DNA of 64,000 nucleotides from Mus musculus. Taxonomy: Eukaryota > Chordata > Mammalia > Rodentia > Muridae. The notes beneath the pieces were generated by a model. That model saw only the letters and a list, made by a program, of their open reading frames with translations. It had not been told where the DNA came from and did not search any database. Positions 48,606 through 61,690 of this stretch are shown in pieces. The translations under genes and the position numbers were made by a program. The stretch's first letter is position 1; the number at the start of each line of letters is the position of its first letter. The stretch covers positions 91,248,824 through 91,312,823 of the forward strand of contig NC_000073.6 in assembly GCF_000001635.26 (NCBI RefSeq), read 5' to 3'.

Positions 48606-50387
48606 AATTTAAGCATAAGATATGACAAGAGAACCAAACTATTCAGAGTCATATCAAAAACATAGCGAGCACATGTAGCATATGAAGCCTAGGACTGCAT
48701 GGGTGTGGCTGAACACAAACCTGTAAATACAATGGGTTTGGGACTTTTGTTATTAGATTACTGTTTCTAGCACAATCTCTGCACATTAGGGTCCTGTTGA
48801 AATGTCTCAAGATTAGATGTGCCCTTAGATTATCTTAGACAGAAGCCAGTCAGACTTGAACATTCATACGTTATGACAATCAGTCTGTTTCTCAGACAGT
48901 ACAGTGATTTTGTAGTACAATAAGTCTGTCACATGGTAGTTTCTGAAGAGTGATTTTTACTCATATAATTTTACACAAATAGATACCTAAAGTTGGAAGT
49001 CCTACTGTGGTAAATATATAAAATTTCTAGACACCTTTAACTGATATGTAAATACATAATGTTTTTACATAATTTATTTCTATATTGCTGAATAATTTTT
49101 TGCAGTTTTCCTCTCTATTTGTTTCACATTCACATTCTCATAGAATGATCAATACAGAGGGTATTTAAATGCCTTTTTTCTACTCTTGAGTTATTGGCAG
49201 TAACAAACATACTGGAAGAGTTATCACAGAGAAGACACAGCTATGATATGGGTATGTAAAGCCTCAGGAATCTTGTAGAGGAGATAATAGAGCCAAAATT
49301 AAAATAAAGATATGTGATATCAAGAGAAAAGTTAAATGTAGATAATGGAAGGCATAAAAAGGTGATAATCGCCTCTGAGCTCAACTTAAATTGGATGGAT
49401 GGAATTTACAGTCTTAGGTGACAGAGGTAAAGGGGCCAAGTAAACTGTACAAAAAAAGCAGAGGATCTGAGAGATGCTTCATTAGGAGTCTGCTTCAGAA
49501 CTATCTGGTAGAAGTTCTCTTCGGCATGCATACAATTACATGCTTCCACCCTACCTCCCATAAGTGAATGTAATGGACATTTAAAACTAAAAGTAACTGA
49601 TGAGAAAATATCCTTTGGGATGAAACAAGTTACTATATGGTACAGACCTACATTTTATGCCATCATCATAGTAATTGCAGTATAGATGGAAAGTATCTAA
49701 TACACTGCATTTGTATGTATAGTAATTCCCGAATAGATGGAAAGTATTGAATAAGCCAGAGTTGTCTGTTACCTTTCAGTTTCATTTCCTGTCACTGTAT
49801 AAATGCAGTGGTTAAATCCAAGCACATTTTGGTCAGCGAAACTGGAGTTGGACTGACTAAGGCTGCCTCCTATGTCATTTGGGGTAAATCATGTAAGCAG
49901 TCTAAGACATAATTCCCTTAATGGAAATGATAGCATGTAGAACACACAAAAAAAGCTGTGTCAGGCCTAAGTCTGACGAAAGTAGATAACCTGCTCCCTC
50001 TTTGCTGATTCAGCAGCCAGTCAACAAAGAGCTGCTATTAAATTGGATACAGGTAATAGCAGTTCTTCAGTTTCTTTCTTATGCTCTACACTCTTTGCAA
50101 TGAGATGAAAATGTTTCTGATTTAAAATAAATACTTTAGCTTGTTGATTGACAATGACTTTGTATATTTAGGTGGTACAGTAAGTTTAACTTAATTGTAT
50201 ATTGTAGGAAACAAAAACAACTTAGTTGAGTTCACATTATTTCATCAACTAACTCAATTTCTGTACTGGGAACACATTCTATGCCCTTAGAAATTTTAAG
50301 GCAGGCAACACATAATTGCTAACTATGGCTATTGTACACAGTAGCAGGTCACTAAAATTTATTTCTCAAGGTTAAACTTTGTGGTCT
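48606..50387. other. Intronic DNA, no gene seen
   Basis: AT-rich intron without recognisable repeats. Confidence 0.5.
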
Positions 50388-50439
50388 GTCTTTCTTTCTT
50401 CCTTTCTTCCTTTCTTCCTTCCTTCCTTCCTTCCTTCCT

Positions 50440-50507
<68 letters not shown>

Positions 50508-50511
50508 TCAT
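50388..50511. repeat. (CTTT)n/(CTTC)n microsatellite
   Basis: About 125 bp of pure pyrimidine tetranucleotide repeat, CTTC-rich in its first half and CTTT-rich later. Confidence 0.97.
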
Positions 50512-50709
50512 TTCTACATTTTTTTCTTTCCCATTTCACTCCACCCCCTGGCTATTAATTCTCTATTCTCTGTTCCGATGAGATCAACATTTTTATATTC
50601 CACATACAGAAGAGATTGTCTATGTTTTGCTTCTAGTAAGTGACTTGTATTTCTAGTATTTGTTGTACAAATTACAAATTACTAAAAACGGTGAACTTTC
50701 CGTATTTGT

Positions 50710-51115
50710 AAGGCTGTTGTACTGGCTAGTTTTGTGTGTCAACATGACACAGGCTGGACTTATCACAAAGAAAGGAGCTTCAGTTGGGAAAATGCCTCCA
50801 TGAGATCCAGCTGTAAGGCATTTTCTCAATTAGTGATCAAGGGGGAGGTCCCCTTGTGGGTGGGGCCATCTCTGGGCTGGTTGTCTTGGTTCTGTGGGAG
50901 AGCAGGCTGAGCAAGCCAGAGGAAGCAAGCCAGTAAAGAACATCCCTCCATGGCCTCTGCATCAGCTCCTGCTTCCTGACCTGTTTGAGTTCCAGTCTTG
51001 ACTTCCTTTGGTGATGAACAGCAATGTGGAAGAGTAAGCTGAATAAACCCTTTCCTCCCCAAGTGCTTTTTTGGTCATGATGTTTGTGCAGGAATAGAAA
51101 CCCTGACTAAGACAG
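50710..51115 (+). repeat. Rodent interspersed repeat, best-preserved copy
   Basis: It runs from GGCTAGTTTTGTGTGTCAAC to GAAACCCTGACTAAGACAG and includes GCCTCCATGAGATCCAGCTG and GAGCAGGCTGAGCAAGCCAG. It is a widely dispersed mouse/rat family that I recognise but cannot name with confidence. Antisense frames across it are not genes. Confidence 0.75.
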
Positions 51116-51349
51116 CTGTGTAGCATTTAATTATGCACATATATTTTCTGAGATAGGGGCTGCTTGAATATCTTGGCTACCGTTTCTAATGCTGAAATAA
51201 GTGAGAGTGGAAACATCTCTTCTATAAACTCATTTCAAGGGTCATAAGGAGAAAAGAAATTCTTTCCAAATTTTGTCCTTTGTTTTTTGTTCTTTTGACA
51301 CACTACATTTGCATAAACATTAAATTAGTAAAACGTTTTGCTTTTCATT

Positions 51350-51472
51350 TTGTTTTTCACGACAGAGCCTTGCTTAAATAGCTCAAGCTGGCTTACAATT
51401 CCTGATCCTCTGCTGACACTCCACAGACGGAGATTGCAGGCCTGCTCCATGACACCTGGCTGAAAGGTGTTT
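51350..51472 (-). repeat. Old B1-related SINE
   Basis: Antisense B1-like layout: CACGACAGAGCCTTGCTTAA, GCTCAAGCTGGC, GGAGATTGCAGGCCTGCTCC, ACACCTGGCTG. Diverged. Confidence 0.55.
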
Positions 51473-53409
51473 CTGAGTGTATATCATTTACATGCTCCAT
51501 CCAAAGTCTGAAATTATTTGTCTCATGCTCCACACAGTGTATGACCCGTGTGCATGCATGTTTCTGTGTTTGCTCAGCCATTAATTTCTCCTTCTTCCTA
51601 CTGATCTAGGAGGTCACATGCGAGTACCAAAACTCACATCCCTAGTTTCCTGATGGAGCATCTTGGAACTGTAATAAAAGTTTTATTTATGGTGGACTGT
51701 ATCTGGAGAATTGTCAAGCCATTACTTTAATCACTGTTGTGTAGGTAGGACAATGGGAGGAGTGTAATTAAATACAAGAACGATGATGTCAATGGTGCTC
51801 ATCCTGAAACACTTACATACTTAAGTACACGATTATTACCAAGCTATCTACCTGCTCATTCATGTGTTCATACTTAATGCTAGTAAAGTGAGTCATTTCC
51901 TCATTATTCTTGGCTCACTTGCTGCTAAAGCAAAATTTTCTATTTCAGCTGGAAATATTGCCTCTCAACAAACACATTCATTGATAAAGTCAGTATATCC
52001 AAAATAGATTATTGCTTCATTATATCCCAGTATGGCTATTAGTTTTGTCTCAGGAACATGAATTTAAAAAAGAAAGACCCCAGGTACTCTATCTCAGGAA
52101 GCAAGAGTACCTAAATGATAATTTTTTATTTACTTGAAAGTTAATAACAGTAGGAAGATTTTGTGCTGATAGCATTTCAGTTTCTCATGCAGTATATGTC
52201 ATTGAGATCTTTGAAACTTGAGAAACCCAGTTACTGGTAATAGCTACTAACATTTACTAAGCAAGTGCCACATGCTGACATTCTAGCACTTTACATATAT
52301 TATCTTTATTCTGGTGAACAAAAGTGTAAGGAGAGGATCTATAGATTTCAAAGAAATTTGATTTTGTGTAAATGTATGCAGAAATAGTTTAGAAAATGTA
52401 AGCAGATGCTTTTGCTTTTGAATATCCCATATTCCAGCAGAGAAGGGTTGAAGGTGAGAGTGGCTTCTAAATATGAGTACATTGCCATGACCTGCAGAAA
52501 CAGCAAAGAGAGTCAGGGGGCATCACAATACAGCTCTGTGTCAGAGAATACTGTTCCCAACATAATGGGATAGAATGAACATTCATTCTACAGAGAGTAG
52601 AATTTGATGGTATTAAATGATAAAAAGACATATATAAGCTAGAACTAACTTCTGAATAGATTGCTGCTAGTATGTTTAGTGCCTTACTGTTGCTCTTATA
52701 AGAAAATATCCTGGTGTATGTGACAAATTGAGGGATGGCATTGGTCTTTGTTGTTTTCAGGCCAGAGTAATAATAAAGCTACTGAAAGGGGATCTCCACT
52801 AAGGCTTTTGTAAAATACTGACCCAGGCACTAGCCTATGAAACTCTGTTCTTTGTTGAATTTTCTTGAAGATGCTGCTACTGACTGCTGGATTAGTGTAT
52901 TATCCGAAGTGAAAATATGATTTATAGCTCTCTGTATTGCTTCTTTGTAAAAGACCTGTTGTAGACTTGAAAAGAATGCAGCTGAAGTGCCTCTACCTCT
53001 TGCCCTACATATAGCCTTGAATTGTGTTATTTTGTATGCTAGGCTGTTAAAAATGGAGGTTACTTTAAGGACACTCATGTAGCTTCCTGTTCATGAGAGA
53101 CACTCATTCAGAAGTTTCTGAGGCTGGGCATGTTGCCAAATATCTAGGCGAAATGGAGACCCTAGACCCAGAAGAACTGTTTCAGCAAAGAGGACTGGGT
53201 AGAAGGAAGAATAGCAGCAATTAGTGGGAGATGAATTTTGTCAAAGTATATAATATACTTTAATAATAATGTCTTTATAAAGCTTATTACTTTGTGCATT
53301 ATTACACTCATAGAAACAAGCACACACATATGTAAAAATATGCATATGTGTATATATGAAGGAAAAGTTTATGCATATAAAATATATTAAAGTAATATAT
53401 GCACACTAT
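51473..53409. other. Intronic DNA, no gene seen
   Basis: AT-rich sequence. A weak B1-like GAGGCTGGGCATG at about 53120 is too short to call. Confidence 0.5.
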
Positions 53410-53514
53410 ATCTGTACACACACACACATATATATATGAAGACACACATATATGTATATGAAGGAAAAATTTATGTATATGTATATAAACATATACTAAG
53501 CTAATGTATACACA

Positions 53515-53579
<65 letters not shown>

Positions 53580-53580
53580 T
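53410..53580. repeat. Compound CA/TA microsatellite
   Basis: Alternating CACA and TATATATG blocks, with the longest (CA)n(TA)n at 53525-53577. A TATATGAAGGAAAAGTTTAT-like unit recurs about three times around it (near 53355, 53455, 53580). Confidence 0.9.
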
Positions 53581-53789
53581 ATATATGAAGGAAGAGTTTA
53601 TAAAGGAAGGAGAAGAATGACATGGTGATGGCTGTGGTTACTCACTTGAAAACAAAGGTGAGAAACCTCAGAGGAAAGTAACACTTCTGCTCATGCCACC
53701 TCAGTTTTAGACTTCAATTCTCCAGAAAATGTAAAGGAGATAACATTTCTCCCCTTTAAGCCACCCGCTGTGGTATGTTGTCATGGCAG

Positions 53790-54160
53790 TCTGTGATCAT
53801 TAATCTGGATTGTTAGGTTAATTGGGTCAAGGGACACCAAGGAGAGTAGAATGTCTCACTCTGCCTGTTTCTATGAAGACATTTGCAGAGATGATTGGCC
53901 CATTGAACAGCAACTGGAGGGACAACTCTGCCTGAATGAAGGTGGTGCTATCCAATAGACTACAGGCCCAGGAGGAGCAAAAGGAGTGGGAGGTCACTAG
54001 TGTTCTTAACCTTCTCTCTCTGTTTCCTGTGCACCATGATGGGATCCATTCCTTCCATCATTCTCCCATTGAATGACCCATCTTGCCTCAGGCTCAGTGC
54101 ATTGGAGCATAGCACCAGGGATTAAAACTGTGAGCCAAAGCTACCACAAACTTCTGGCAA
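53790..54160 (+). repeat. Older interspersed repeat (family of 50710-51115)
   Basis: Diverged sequence of similar layout: TGATCATTAATCTGGATTG, GGTTAATTGGGTCAAGGGAC, GTGGTGCTATCC and TAAAACTGTGAGCCAAA. Assignment to the same family is tentative. Confidence 0.4.
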
Positions 54161-54744
54161 ATCCAGACCACCTGGTTCCTTTGCAGATGTGAAGTAGTAT
54201 ACACTGTCTTTATTCTTTGATTATATGTATCTTGACATTTCTTCCTATATATGTTTTGCACCTGATACCTCTGCTTAAGAGCTATTCAGCTTCACACCTA
54301 CAGTGCCTAGAGCCTTATTTGGGTTGAACTAAGGGCTCCATCCTATGTAAATTAACATATAAAAGGAATGAGATCTTTGCATGTAAACATATCTCTCTCA
54401 CAATTCAATCATATGCCTTTGATATCAAACCTTCATAAAATTAGCTACTTTTTATAAGAAATATAAGCAGTCGTAAAATGAGCTTATTCTTTTTTATTAA
54501 ATTAACAAAATTTATTTTAAAATAATTTATAATAGTTAAATGCCTCTCAAATATGAGTGATATCTTCTGACGCTAAAAGTAATATGCTCTCAACTACTTT
54601 TTAAAATCTATTTGTAACATTAAACATGATAGAAGTAGAAAAACATCTCTTATGAAGTCCTCTATAAACAGAAAATGTGACAAGCTTCTTATTAGACAGA
54701 AATTGTTCCATCTTCAAGGGAGAACATGCAGCATAATTGTGGCT

Positions 54745-55800
54745 TCATAGAATGAACTGGGTAGAATGAACTCCTTCTGTTTCTATTTTGAGGAATAGTT
54801 CGAAGAGTACTGGTATTAGGTCTTCTTTGAAGGTCTGATAAAATTCTGCACTAAACTCATCTGGTATTGGGCTATTTTAAATTTTTAATTATTTATTTTT
54901 ATTTTTGTTGGGAGAGTTTTACTGACTGCTTTTATTTCTTTAGAGGTTATGGGGCTGTTTGGATGGTTTATCTGATGCTGGTTTAACTTTGGTATTTGGT
55001 ATCTGTCTAGAAAATCGTCCATTTCATCCACATTTTCCAGTTTTGTTGAGTATAGGCTTTTGTAGTAGGAGCTGGTGATTTTTTTGAATTTCCTCAGTTT
55101 CTGTTATATCTCCCTTTTCTGATTTTGTTAGCTTGGATACTGTCTCTGTGCCCTCTGGTTTGTCTGGCTAAGGGTTTATTTATCTTGTTGATTTTCTCAA
55201 AGAACCAGCTCTTGGTTTTGCTGATTCTTTTTGTTTCTACTTGGTTGATTTCAGCCCTGAGTTTGATTATTCCCTGCCTTCTACTCCTCGTGGGTGTAGT
55301 TGCTTGTTTTTATTCTAGAGCTTTCAGGTGTGCTGTTAAGGTGCTAGTGTAAGCTCTCTCCAGTTTCTTTTTGGAGGCACTCAGAGTTGAGTTTTCCTCT
55401 GAGCACTGCTTTCATTGTGTCCCATTAGTTTTTGTATGTTGTGCCTTGATTTTCATTAAATTCTAAAAAGTCTTTATTTCTTTATTTCTTGCTTGACAAA
55501 GTTATCATTGAGTAGAGTGTTGTTCAGCTACCATGTATATGTGGGATTTTTGTTGTTTTTTTTGCTATTAAAGACCAGCCTTAGTTTGTTGTGAAGCCTT
55601 AATTCATTGTGATCTGATAGGATGCATGGGATTATTTCAATTTTCTTGTATCTGTTGAGGTCTGTTTTGTGACCAATTCCATGAGGTACTGAGAAGAAGG
55701 TATATTCCTTTATTTTAGGATGAAATTTTTTACAGATACCTATTAAATCCACTTGGTCTATAGTTTCTGTTAGTTTCAATGTGTCTCTGTTTAGTTTGTG
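54745..55800 (-). mobile_element. L1 ORF2 fragment, part 1
   Basis: Antisense ORF2: AAATTCTGCACTAAACTCATCTGG, TTTATCTGATGCTGGTTTAAC, TCTCAAAGAACCAGCTC, GGTTGATTTCAGCCCTGAG, TTTTTGGAGGCACTCAGAG. It is broken by small deletions and stops and continues at 56034 after a B1 insertion. Confidence 0.88.
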
Positions 55801-55856
55801 GTTTTTGTTTTTGTTTGTTTTTTGTTGTTGTTTTTTGTTTTTTTGTTTGTTTGTTT

Positions 55857-55899
<43 letters not shown>

Positions 55900-56033
55900 A
55901 GACAGGGTTTCTCTGTATAGCCCTGGCTGTCCTGGAACTCACTTTGTAGACCAGGCTGGCCTCGAACTCAGAAATCCACCTGTCTCTGCCTCCCAAGTGC
56001 TGGGATTAAAGGTGTGTACCACCACCACCTGGC
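55801..56033 (-). repeat. B1 SINE inserted in L1
   Basis: A long T/TTTG tail (55801-55899), then near-consensus antisense B1 to about 56033. Imperfect duplications TAGTTTGTG (55792-55800) and TAATTTGTG (56034-56042) flank it, in the middle of L1 ORF2 sequence. Confidence 0.92.
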
Positions 56034-56145
56034 TAATTTGTGTTTCCATGATCTGTCCATTGCTGAGAGTGGGGTGTTGAAGTCTCCCACTATTATTGTG
56101 TGAGGTGCAGTATGTGCTTTGAACTTTACAATGATGTATTTTATA
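56034..56145 (-). mobile_element. L1 ORF2 fragment, part 2
   Basis: It continues with CCATGATCTGTCCATTGCTG, GTGGGGTGTTGAAGTCTCCC and TGTGTGAGGTGCAGTATGTG, then loses similarity. Confidence 0.85.
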
Positions 56146-57641
56146 TACCTTTTGATGTAAAAGCTGCAAGCAGTATGAAGGTATCATTCATCCTATGGTG
56201 AATTTCAGGGGATTGATATACATGTTATTTCTAGCTATGGCAGGTTCTATTCGTAGTGTGACACTTGATACATTTTACATCATCCATTTAATCTTATTTT
56301 ATTATTTAATATTTTTAAGTTCTTGGCCCTTTTTCCTGCTCAGTGATTCTCTATTTCGCTAAATCATCTGATGGCTACATATCATGCTTGAATCTCTGTG
56401 GAACTCTCTACTGTCACAGGTACACTCAAAATACTCCTTGAACATCACCTTCAGTTGTACTTGATGAGCAGAAATGCTACTTCTTCTAGGATGAGTGTAG
56501 AGCTGTGACATACACCTCCCTGAATAACCCTTCAGCATCAGTTCTCAGTTTTTAGAGCAAAATCATAGTCACCATTATTCTAATTTCACATATCTCCCAC
56601 TCAATAACTAACTTTCCCCCTTTTCTTTTGAATACTGGCACATACAAACACACCATATGTACACACCCAATAATAAGTATAATTATGATTCTCATGGAGT
56701 TTACTGAGATGGAGTTGGATGCAGAAAACAAGGTGATGTCAGTCGTTAAAGATGTTTTAAAGGTGCAAAGTGACCTGGTACATTTTGAATACCTGAAGAC
56801 TATAGTGTGAATGAATCATGAGATCATTTAAGTAGACAAGAATATTTTATAAAACTCATAGCATAAGGTAGAGAGAAGATAAGGCTAGTTATTTTTAGAA
56901 GGGCCTATGACAGGAATTGAGCTATCCATGTAAGAAATAGAAAGATTTTCATGCAAAAATATACTGAAAGTGGGATAACTGGACTCAGTGTGTTCATTCT
57001 ATCAAGAGTTTAAAGAATTGAGTCCTGAGATTTTATAGAAATTTATTGTGAACTGTGTAGCAGGGAACCACATACATTCATGTTCTCATTTAACCCCTAA
57101 AGCCACCTTACAACATGAGGTATGTTTTATAGATGAGCCTCATGTAAAGTTATTCATTCCATCAGATACAGGTAGAATTTGGACCAAATATATGTCTGGC
57201 TCATATTTTTTGTTTCACATATTATTTTTAAAGGACAAATAAAAGTTATCTTGAACAATCAATAAAGGCTAAATCAAGGAAACGAGAGTCATTCTTAGTG
57301 CTGGAAATCAATAAATATATAAAATGGTTAAATCACACAGTCTGTGAAAGAGCTAAGAAACAGCAAGGCAAAAAAAAAAAAAAAAAAAAAGAAACCTACA
57401 TACTAATCACACTAGCAATAAAACTCTCCCTCCTAAATTGGTATGTCAAATCCAGAAGCAGGGCCTGAACCTACCACATGTACCTTAGAAAAAATTTCAG
57501 CAAATTATGTCAAGGAAACTCCACCATGGTTGAAGGGAAAAACACAGGGCTAGAGGATCTTTCCTTGCCTGTTCACTACTTGTCATGTCTCTTGGATGCA
57601 AGTAAATAAACAGTGTAAGTGTAGTAATTATTGTATTAGGG
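56146..57641. other. Intronic DNA, no gene seen
   Basis: AT-rich sequence; an A-run lies at 57370-57390. Confidence 0.5.
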
Positions 57642-57840
57642 CAGCAGCTCTCGATGTGTTGGATCCCCTTGGTATTCTCATATCAGATATCATGCATGTC
57701 AGATATTTACATAATTATTACCAAGAGTAGCAAAATTACAGTTAGGAAGTAGCAATAGAAGTAATTTTATGGTTGGGGGTCACTACAACATGAGGAACTA
57801 TATTAAAGACGCATAGCACTAGGAAGGCTGAGAACTGTTG
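57642..57840. mobile_element. hAT (Charlie/URR1-like) non-autonomous DNA transposon
   Basis: About 199 bp with degenerate inverted ends CAGCAGCTCTCGA and GGCTGAGAACTGTTG, both recognisable as the hAT-Charlie CAGNGGTTCTCAA type. The body contains TAGCAAAATTACAGTTAGGA and TTTATGGTTGGGGGTCAC, typical of the rodent URR1 family as I remember it. Imperfect 8-bp duplications flank it: TATTAGGG (57634-57641) and TATGAGGG (57841-57848). Confidence 0.85.
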
Positions 57841-57848
57841 TATGAGGG

Positions 57849-59121
57849 AATCACTATGAAGTCTGAGAAGTCTTATAGATGAGGTTTTTCAGATGATGCA
57901 AGCTTAGAAAAACCCAAAGCTACATTGATTAGTCGATGTGGATGCAAGGGTTCAGTCATGAGATGAAGTAAAACACAATTCACGTTCATGATTGGTTCAT
58001 GGTTTTCATTCTTTAAAGAGTGTGTGTAGCTCTGGTGACTAGGAATTGCTGTGGTAAACACTGACCAGCGTTTTCCTTATGTAATACTAGTTCAGAGAGC
58101 CCTGGAGAGCAAGAAACAAAAGCATGTCCAAGATTTTAGTCTCTAAACATTTGTTACTTGTGATTTGTAATCAGGAAGCACGACAGGATGCTTAAGTTCT
58201 GCCTGCCCCAAATTGATATTAACGAGGGAGCTGAGTACTCAAAAATGATTCACAAGGCTCATGCTGGCTTTTGGATGAAGTCCTTTAGCTCAGAAAGTGT
58301 GGATCTGACAGCCTCTTCCACTTGAAGGCAGCATTTCTCTCTGACCTTAGGCAAGTGAGCAGCACTAGAGTCATATAGACCCAGAGGCTGTCAGGAAGCA
58401 GCCAAATTTCCTGTTCTCAAAAATGACTGACTGACCCCTCCTCCCCCAGGCATCACTCTTAAAGGAAGATCACTCTTCAAGGGTCTGGGTCTTATAAGTG
58501 TGTGAAGAGATTTCCTGAGGCATCAGAATTGTGTCTGGCCCAGAGATTACTGACAATAGAGAATGGGAGGTGACTCGGAAGAATACCTTTAAGATTTTTG
58601 GAAATCCTGCCAGGCTTCTGTTTCATGGTGAAAATCTCCATTATTTGAAAAATTTAATGCATCTAACCGTTGTATCTCTAAGTTACCATAGCAGGAGGAA
58701 ATATGGGAAAGAAAGGGAATATATATTTGAGAAGGCACATGAAATTTATTTCCAGTGTTATCTAGGAGATAGACTCTGCCTACCATAGTTTGTCCTCTCT
58801 CTGTAAGGTTCCTTGGTCGGCATCAAAACTTTTGGTCTTTTAGTGACTGGAAAACCCGTAGGTCCTCTACCCAGAACTGAGTCTAACCATGGATGATTCC
58901 AGATAAGGCATGCATCTATTCATCTACAACTTGCTCAGCATCTGATACTTGCCAGGTTTAGACTGAACGCTAAGAAATTAAACTTAAAAGTGCCAAGTGC
59001 TATGTCTGAGCAACTCACAAGATATCAGAACTCTCAAAACACTCAGGAATGTTTATAGGAGGGTAAGCTGCCTGGAACTTGCGATTGTACCCTGACCTTA
59101 TCCAAGGTAGCTGAGTAATCC
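57849..59121. other. Intronic DNA, no gene seen
   Basis: Frames on both strands at 58531-58788 overlap each other. Neither shows a known domain or convincing splice context. Confidence 0.5.
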
Positions 59122-59957
59122 TTTTTTTTTTTTTTTTTTTTTTTTCCATTTTTTATTAGGTATTTAGCTCATTTACATTTCCAATGCTATACCAAAAGTC
59201 CCCCTTACCCACCCACCCCCACTCCCCTACCCACCCACTCCCCCCCTTTGGCCCTGGCGTTCCCCTGTACCGGGGCACACAAAGTCTGCGTGTCCAATGG
59301 GCCTCTCTTTCCAGTGATGGCCGACTAGGCCATCTTTTGATACATATGCAGCTAGAGTCAAGAGCTCAGGGGTACTGGTTAGTTCATAATGTTGTTCCAC
59401 CTATAGGGTTGAAGATCCCTTTAGCTCCTTGGGTACTTTCTCTAGCTCCTCCATTGGGAGCCCTGTGATCCATCCATTAGCTGACTGTGAGCATCCACTT
59501 CTGTGTTTGCTAGGCCCCGGCATAGTCTCACAAGAGACAGCTACATCTGGGTCCTTTCAGTAAAATCTTGCTAGTGTATGCAATGGTGTCAGCATTTGGA
59601 AGCTGATTATGGGGTGGATCCCTGGATATGGCAGTCTCTACATGGTCCATCCTTTCATCTCAGCTCCATACTTTGTTTCTGTAACTCCTTCCATGGGTGT
59701 TTTGTTCCCACTTCTAAGGAGGGGCATAGTGTCCACACTTCAGTCTTCATTTTTCTTGAGTTTCATGTGTTTAGGAAATTGTATCTTATATCGTGGGTAT
59801 CCTAGGTTTTGGGCTAGTATCCACTTATCAGTGAGTACATATTGTGTGAGTTCCTTTGTGATTGTGTTACCTCACTCAGGATGATGCTCTCCAGGTCCAT
59901 CCATTTGGCTAGGAATTTCATAAATTCATTCTTTTTAATAGCTGAGTAGTACTCCAT
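59122..59957 (-). mobile_element. 5'-truncated L1 (L1Md-type)
   Basis: A T-run of about 24, then mouse L1 3' UTR and ORF2 end in antisense, very like 1980-3064. It is cut at GTAGTACTCCAT, earlier in ORF2 than the first copy. I could not define a clean target duplication. Confidence 0.92.
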
Positions 59958-61431
59958 TTATACCACACATTTACAACATAAATTATGACATTGACATTTT
60001 AAAGACAACACAGTTTTTAATACTAGCCTTGGTATATAGTACAATATAATGTCTACAAGTCACAGAAGGTCAAGTTTGTACATTATTAAAAGTATTTATA
60101 TTATGTAGACAAATTTTCCTAAGTTTATTAAGCTTGTGACATTAGCGAATCCCTTTCTTACTCTCATGCTTTGTATACAGGAATAACAAGATTTGTATAG
60201 ATCCCAAAGGAAAACAAAGGATTAATATATATCAAAAAAGCATGAAGAGATGAGGATGGTGGGAGCCAGATTCACTTTAACAGATTTAAAATCCTGCATC
60301 TTCTTCCAGAAGATGTGCCATTCTATGGAAGTATCAAAGGTCAACATGGAATCCTAATGAATTCTATATATTAGCAAGACATCATTTCATAAAGTGGTAA
60401 GGAAAAAATAAGTGGCATATTAAATTCCACTAAAAATTAACATTGAACAAATGGTTATACTATTATAAAACACCAGACTTTATACAGAGCTACTTACTAA
60501 TTTTCATAGACAGCAATCAAAATGGTCCTAAAAGATGGATGTGACATCCCTATTTTACAAAAGAAAGTGGGCCAAGAGTGCCACTTTAAAGAGCTCATTA
60601 AAGGTCACATAGCTTATAATGATGGAATTAGCATTTGAGGCCAGGTTCATGCTCAAGTGATCTTCACATCTGCTTCAATCTGAGCACCCAGAGAAGTATC
60701 TGGAGTTTATGCTTTGAGTTGTGAAAGAGACATATTGACAACACACATGCTGGGTCATTCTGTGTATTTCAGACATACTGTGTGCTATGGTGGTGAATTC
60801 AGAGTCAATTCCTCGATAGTGAACACATACAGGAAAGTCATAAATGGAGCCAGAGCAATTGGATTTGACCTTATGGAATACTTTGTTTAGGACATGTAAA
60901 AACAACATAATAATTTAGGTTTTCATTATTTTTAATGCTGTGTAGTTTTGAGGACTAGTAAAAGCCTGGGATGTCATTGTCTACCCTATGGTACAAGAGG
61001 AATGTGGTAAAAGGAGAGGGACCTGTGTAATCCAGGAATGACAGAAGGATACAGTCAGTACTTCAGGTGAGTCATGTCTGCTCCCTGGATTTGTGCCAGT
61101 ACTTTTTGAAGTCCCCAATTTTGTAATTAATGTAGAAAAAAAAATTCCACATTACATCCATGCTGGTCTTGATATCTGATAACACATCCAAGAATCAACA
61201 AAACTTTATTTTCTGTAACATATTTAATCATGAGACAATCTCCACATAAAACAAATCACTTAAAGGGCTAAGAAGCTGAAAGCTATAAGCATGAAACCTG
61301 AATCAGACACTTACCACCTGAAATTCACAGGGCAATGATTTTTGTTTCCTGGTTTGGATAGTATAGATGTGTTTTGAAACCTGACTTAGAATAAGGAGTC
61401 AAAATTTGTGACTGAGATACTTTGACACACA
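59958..61431. other. Intronic DNA, no gene seen
   Basis: AT-rich intron without recognisable repeats. Confidence 0.5.
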
Positions 61432-61690
61432 GAGAACAAATGTTTCCTAGTTCCAATGTCAGGCAACTGAGTCAGACACAGCTTCTGCTCCAGTTGTTAG
61501 AGGAACCACATGAAAACCAAGCTGCACATCTCCCACAAATGTGTAAGCGGACTAGGTCCAGCTCCTTCTTGGGGAAGACATATGGGGCAGGCATTTGTAA
61601 GGGTGGGATTAGGAGGAAAGGAAAGGGATGGGGTACACTATTGGGATGTAAAGTGAATACATTGATTGATTGATTAATTGATTGATTAAT
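61432..61690. mobile_element. L1 3' UTR mosaic
   Basis: 61440-61560 matches the 4900-5030 block in the antisense reading of an Lx 3' UTR (CAGGCAACTGAGTCAGACAC, GGACTAGGTCCAGC). 61570-61660 reads like the sense-strand purine-rich L1 3' end (GGGATTAGGAGGAAAGG) and ends in a (TTGA)n tail. The two halves seem to point in opposite directions. Confidence 0.5.
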
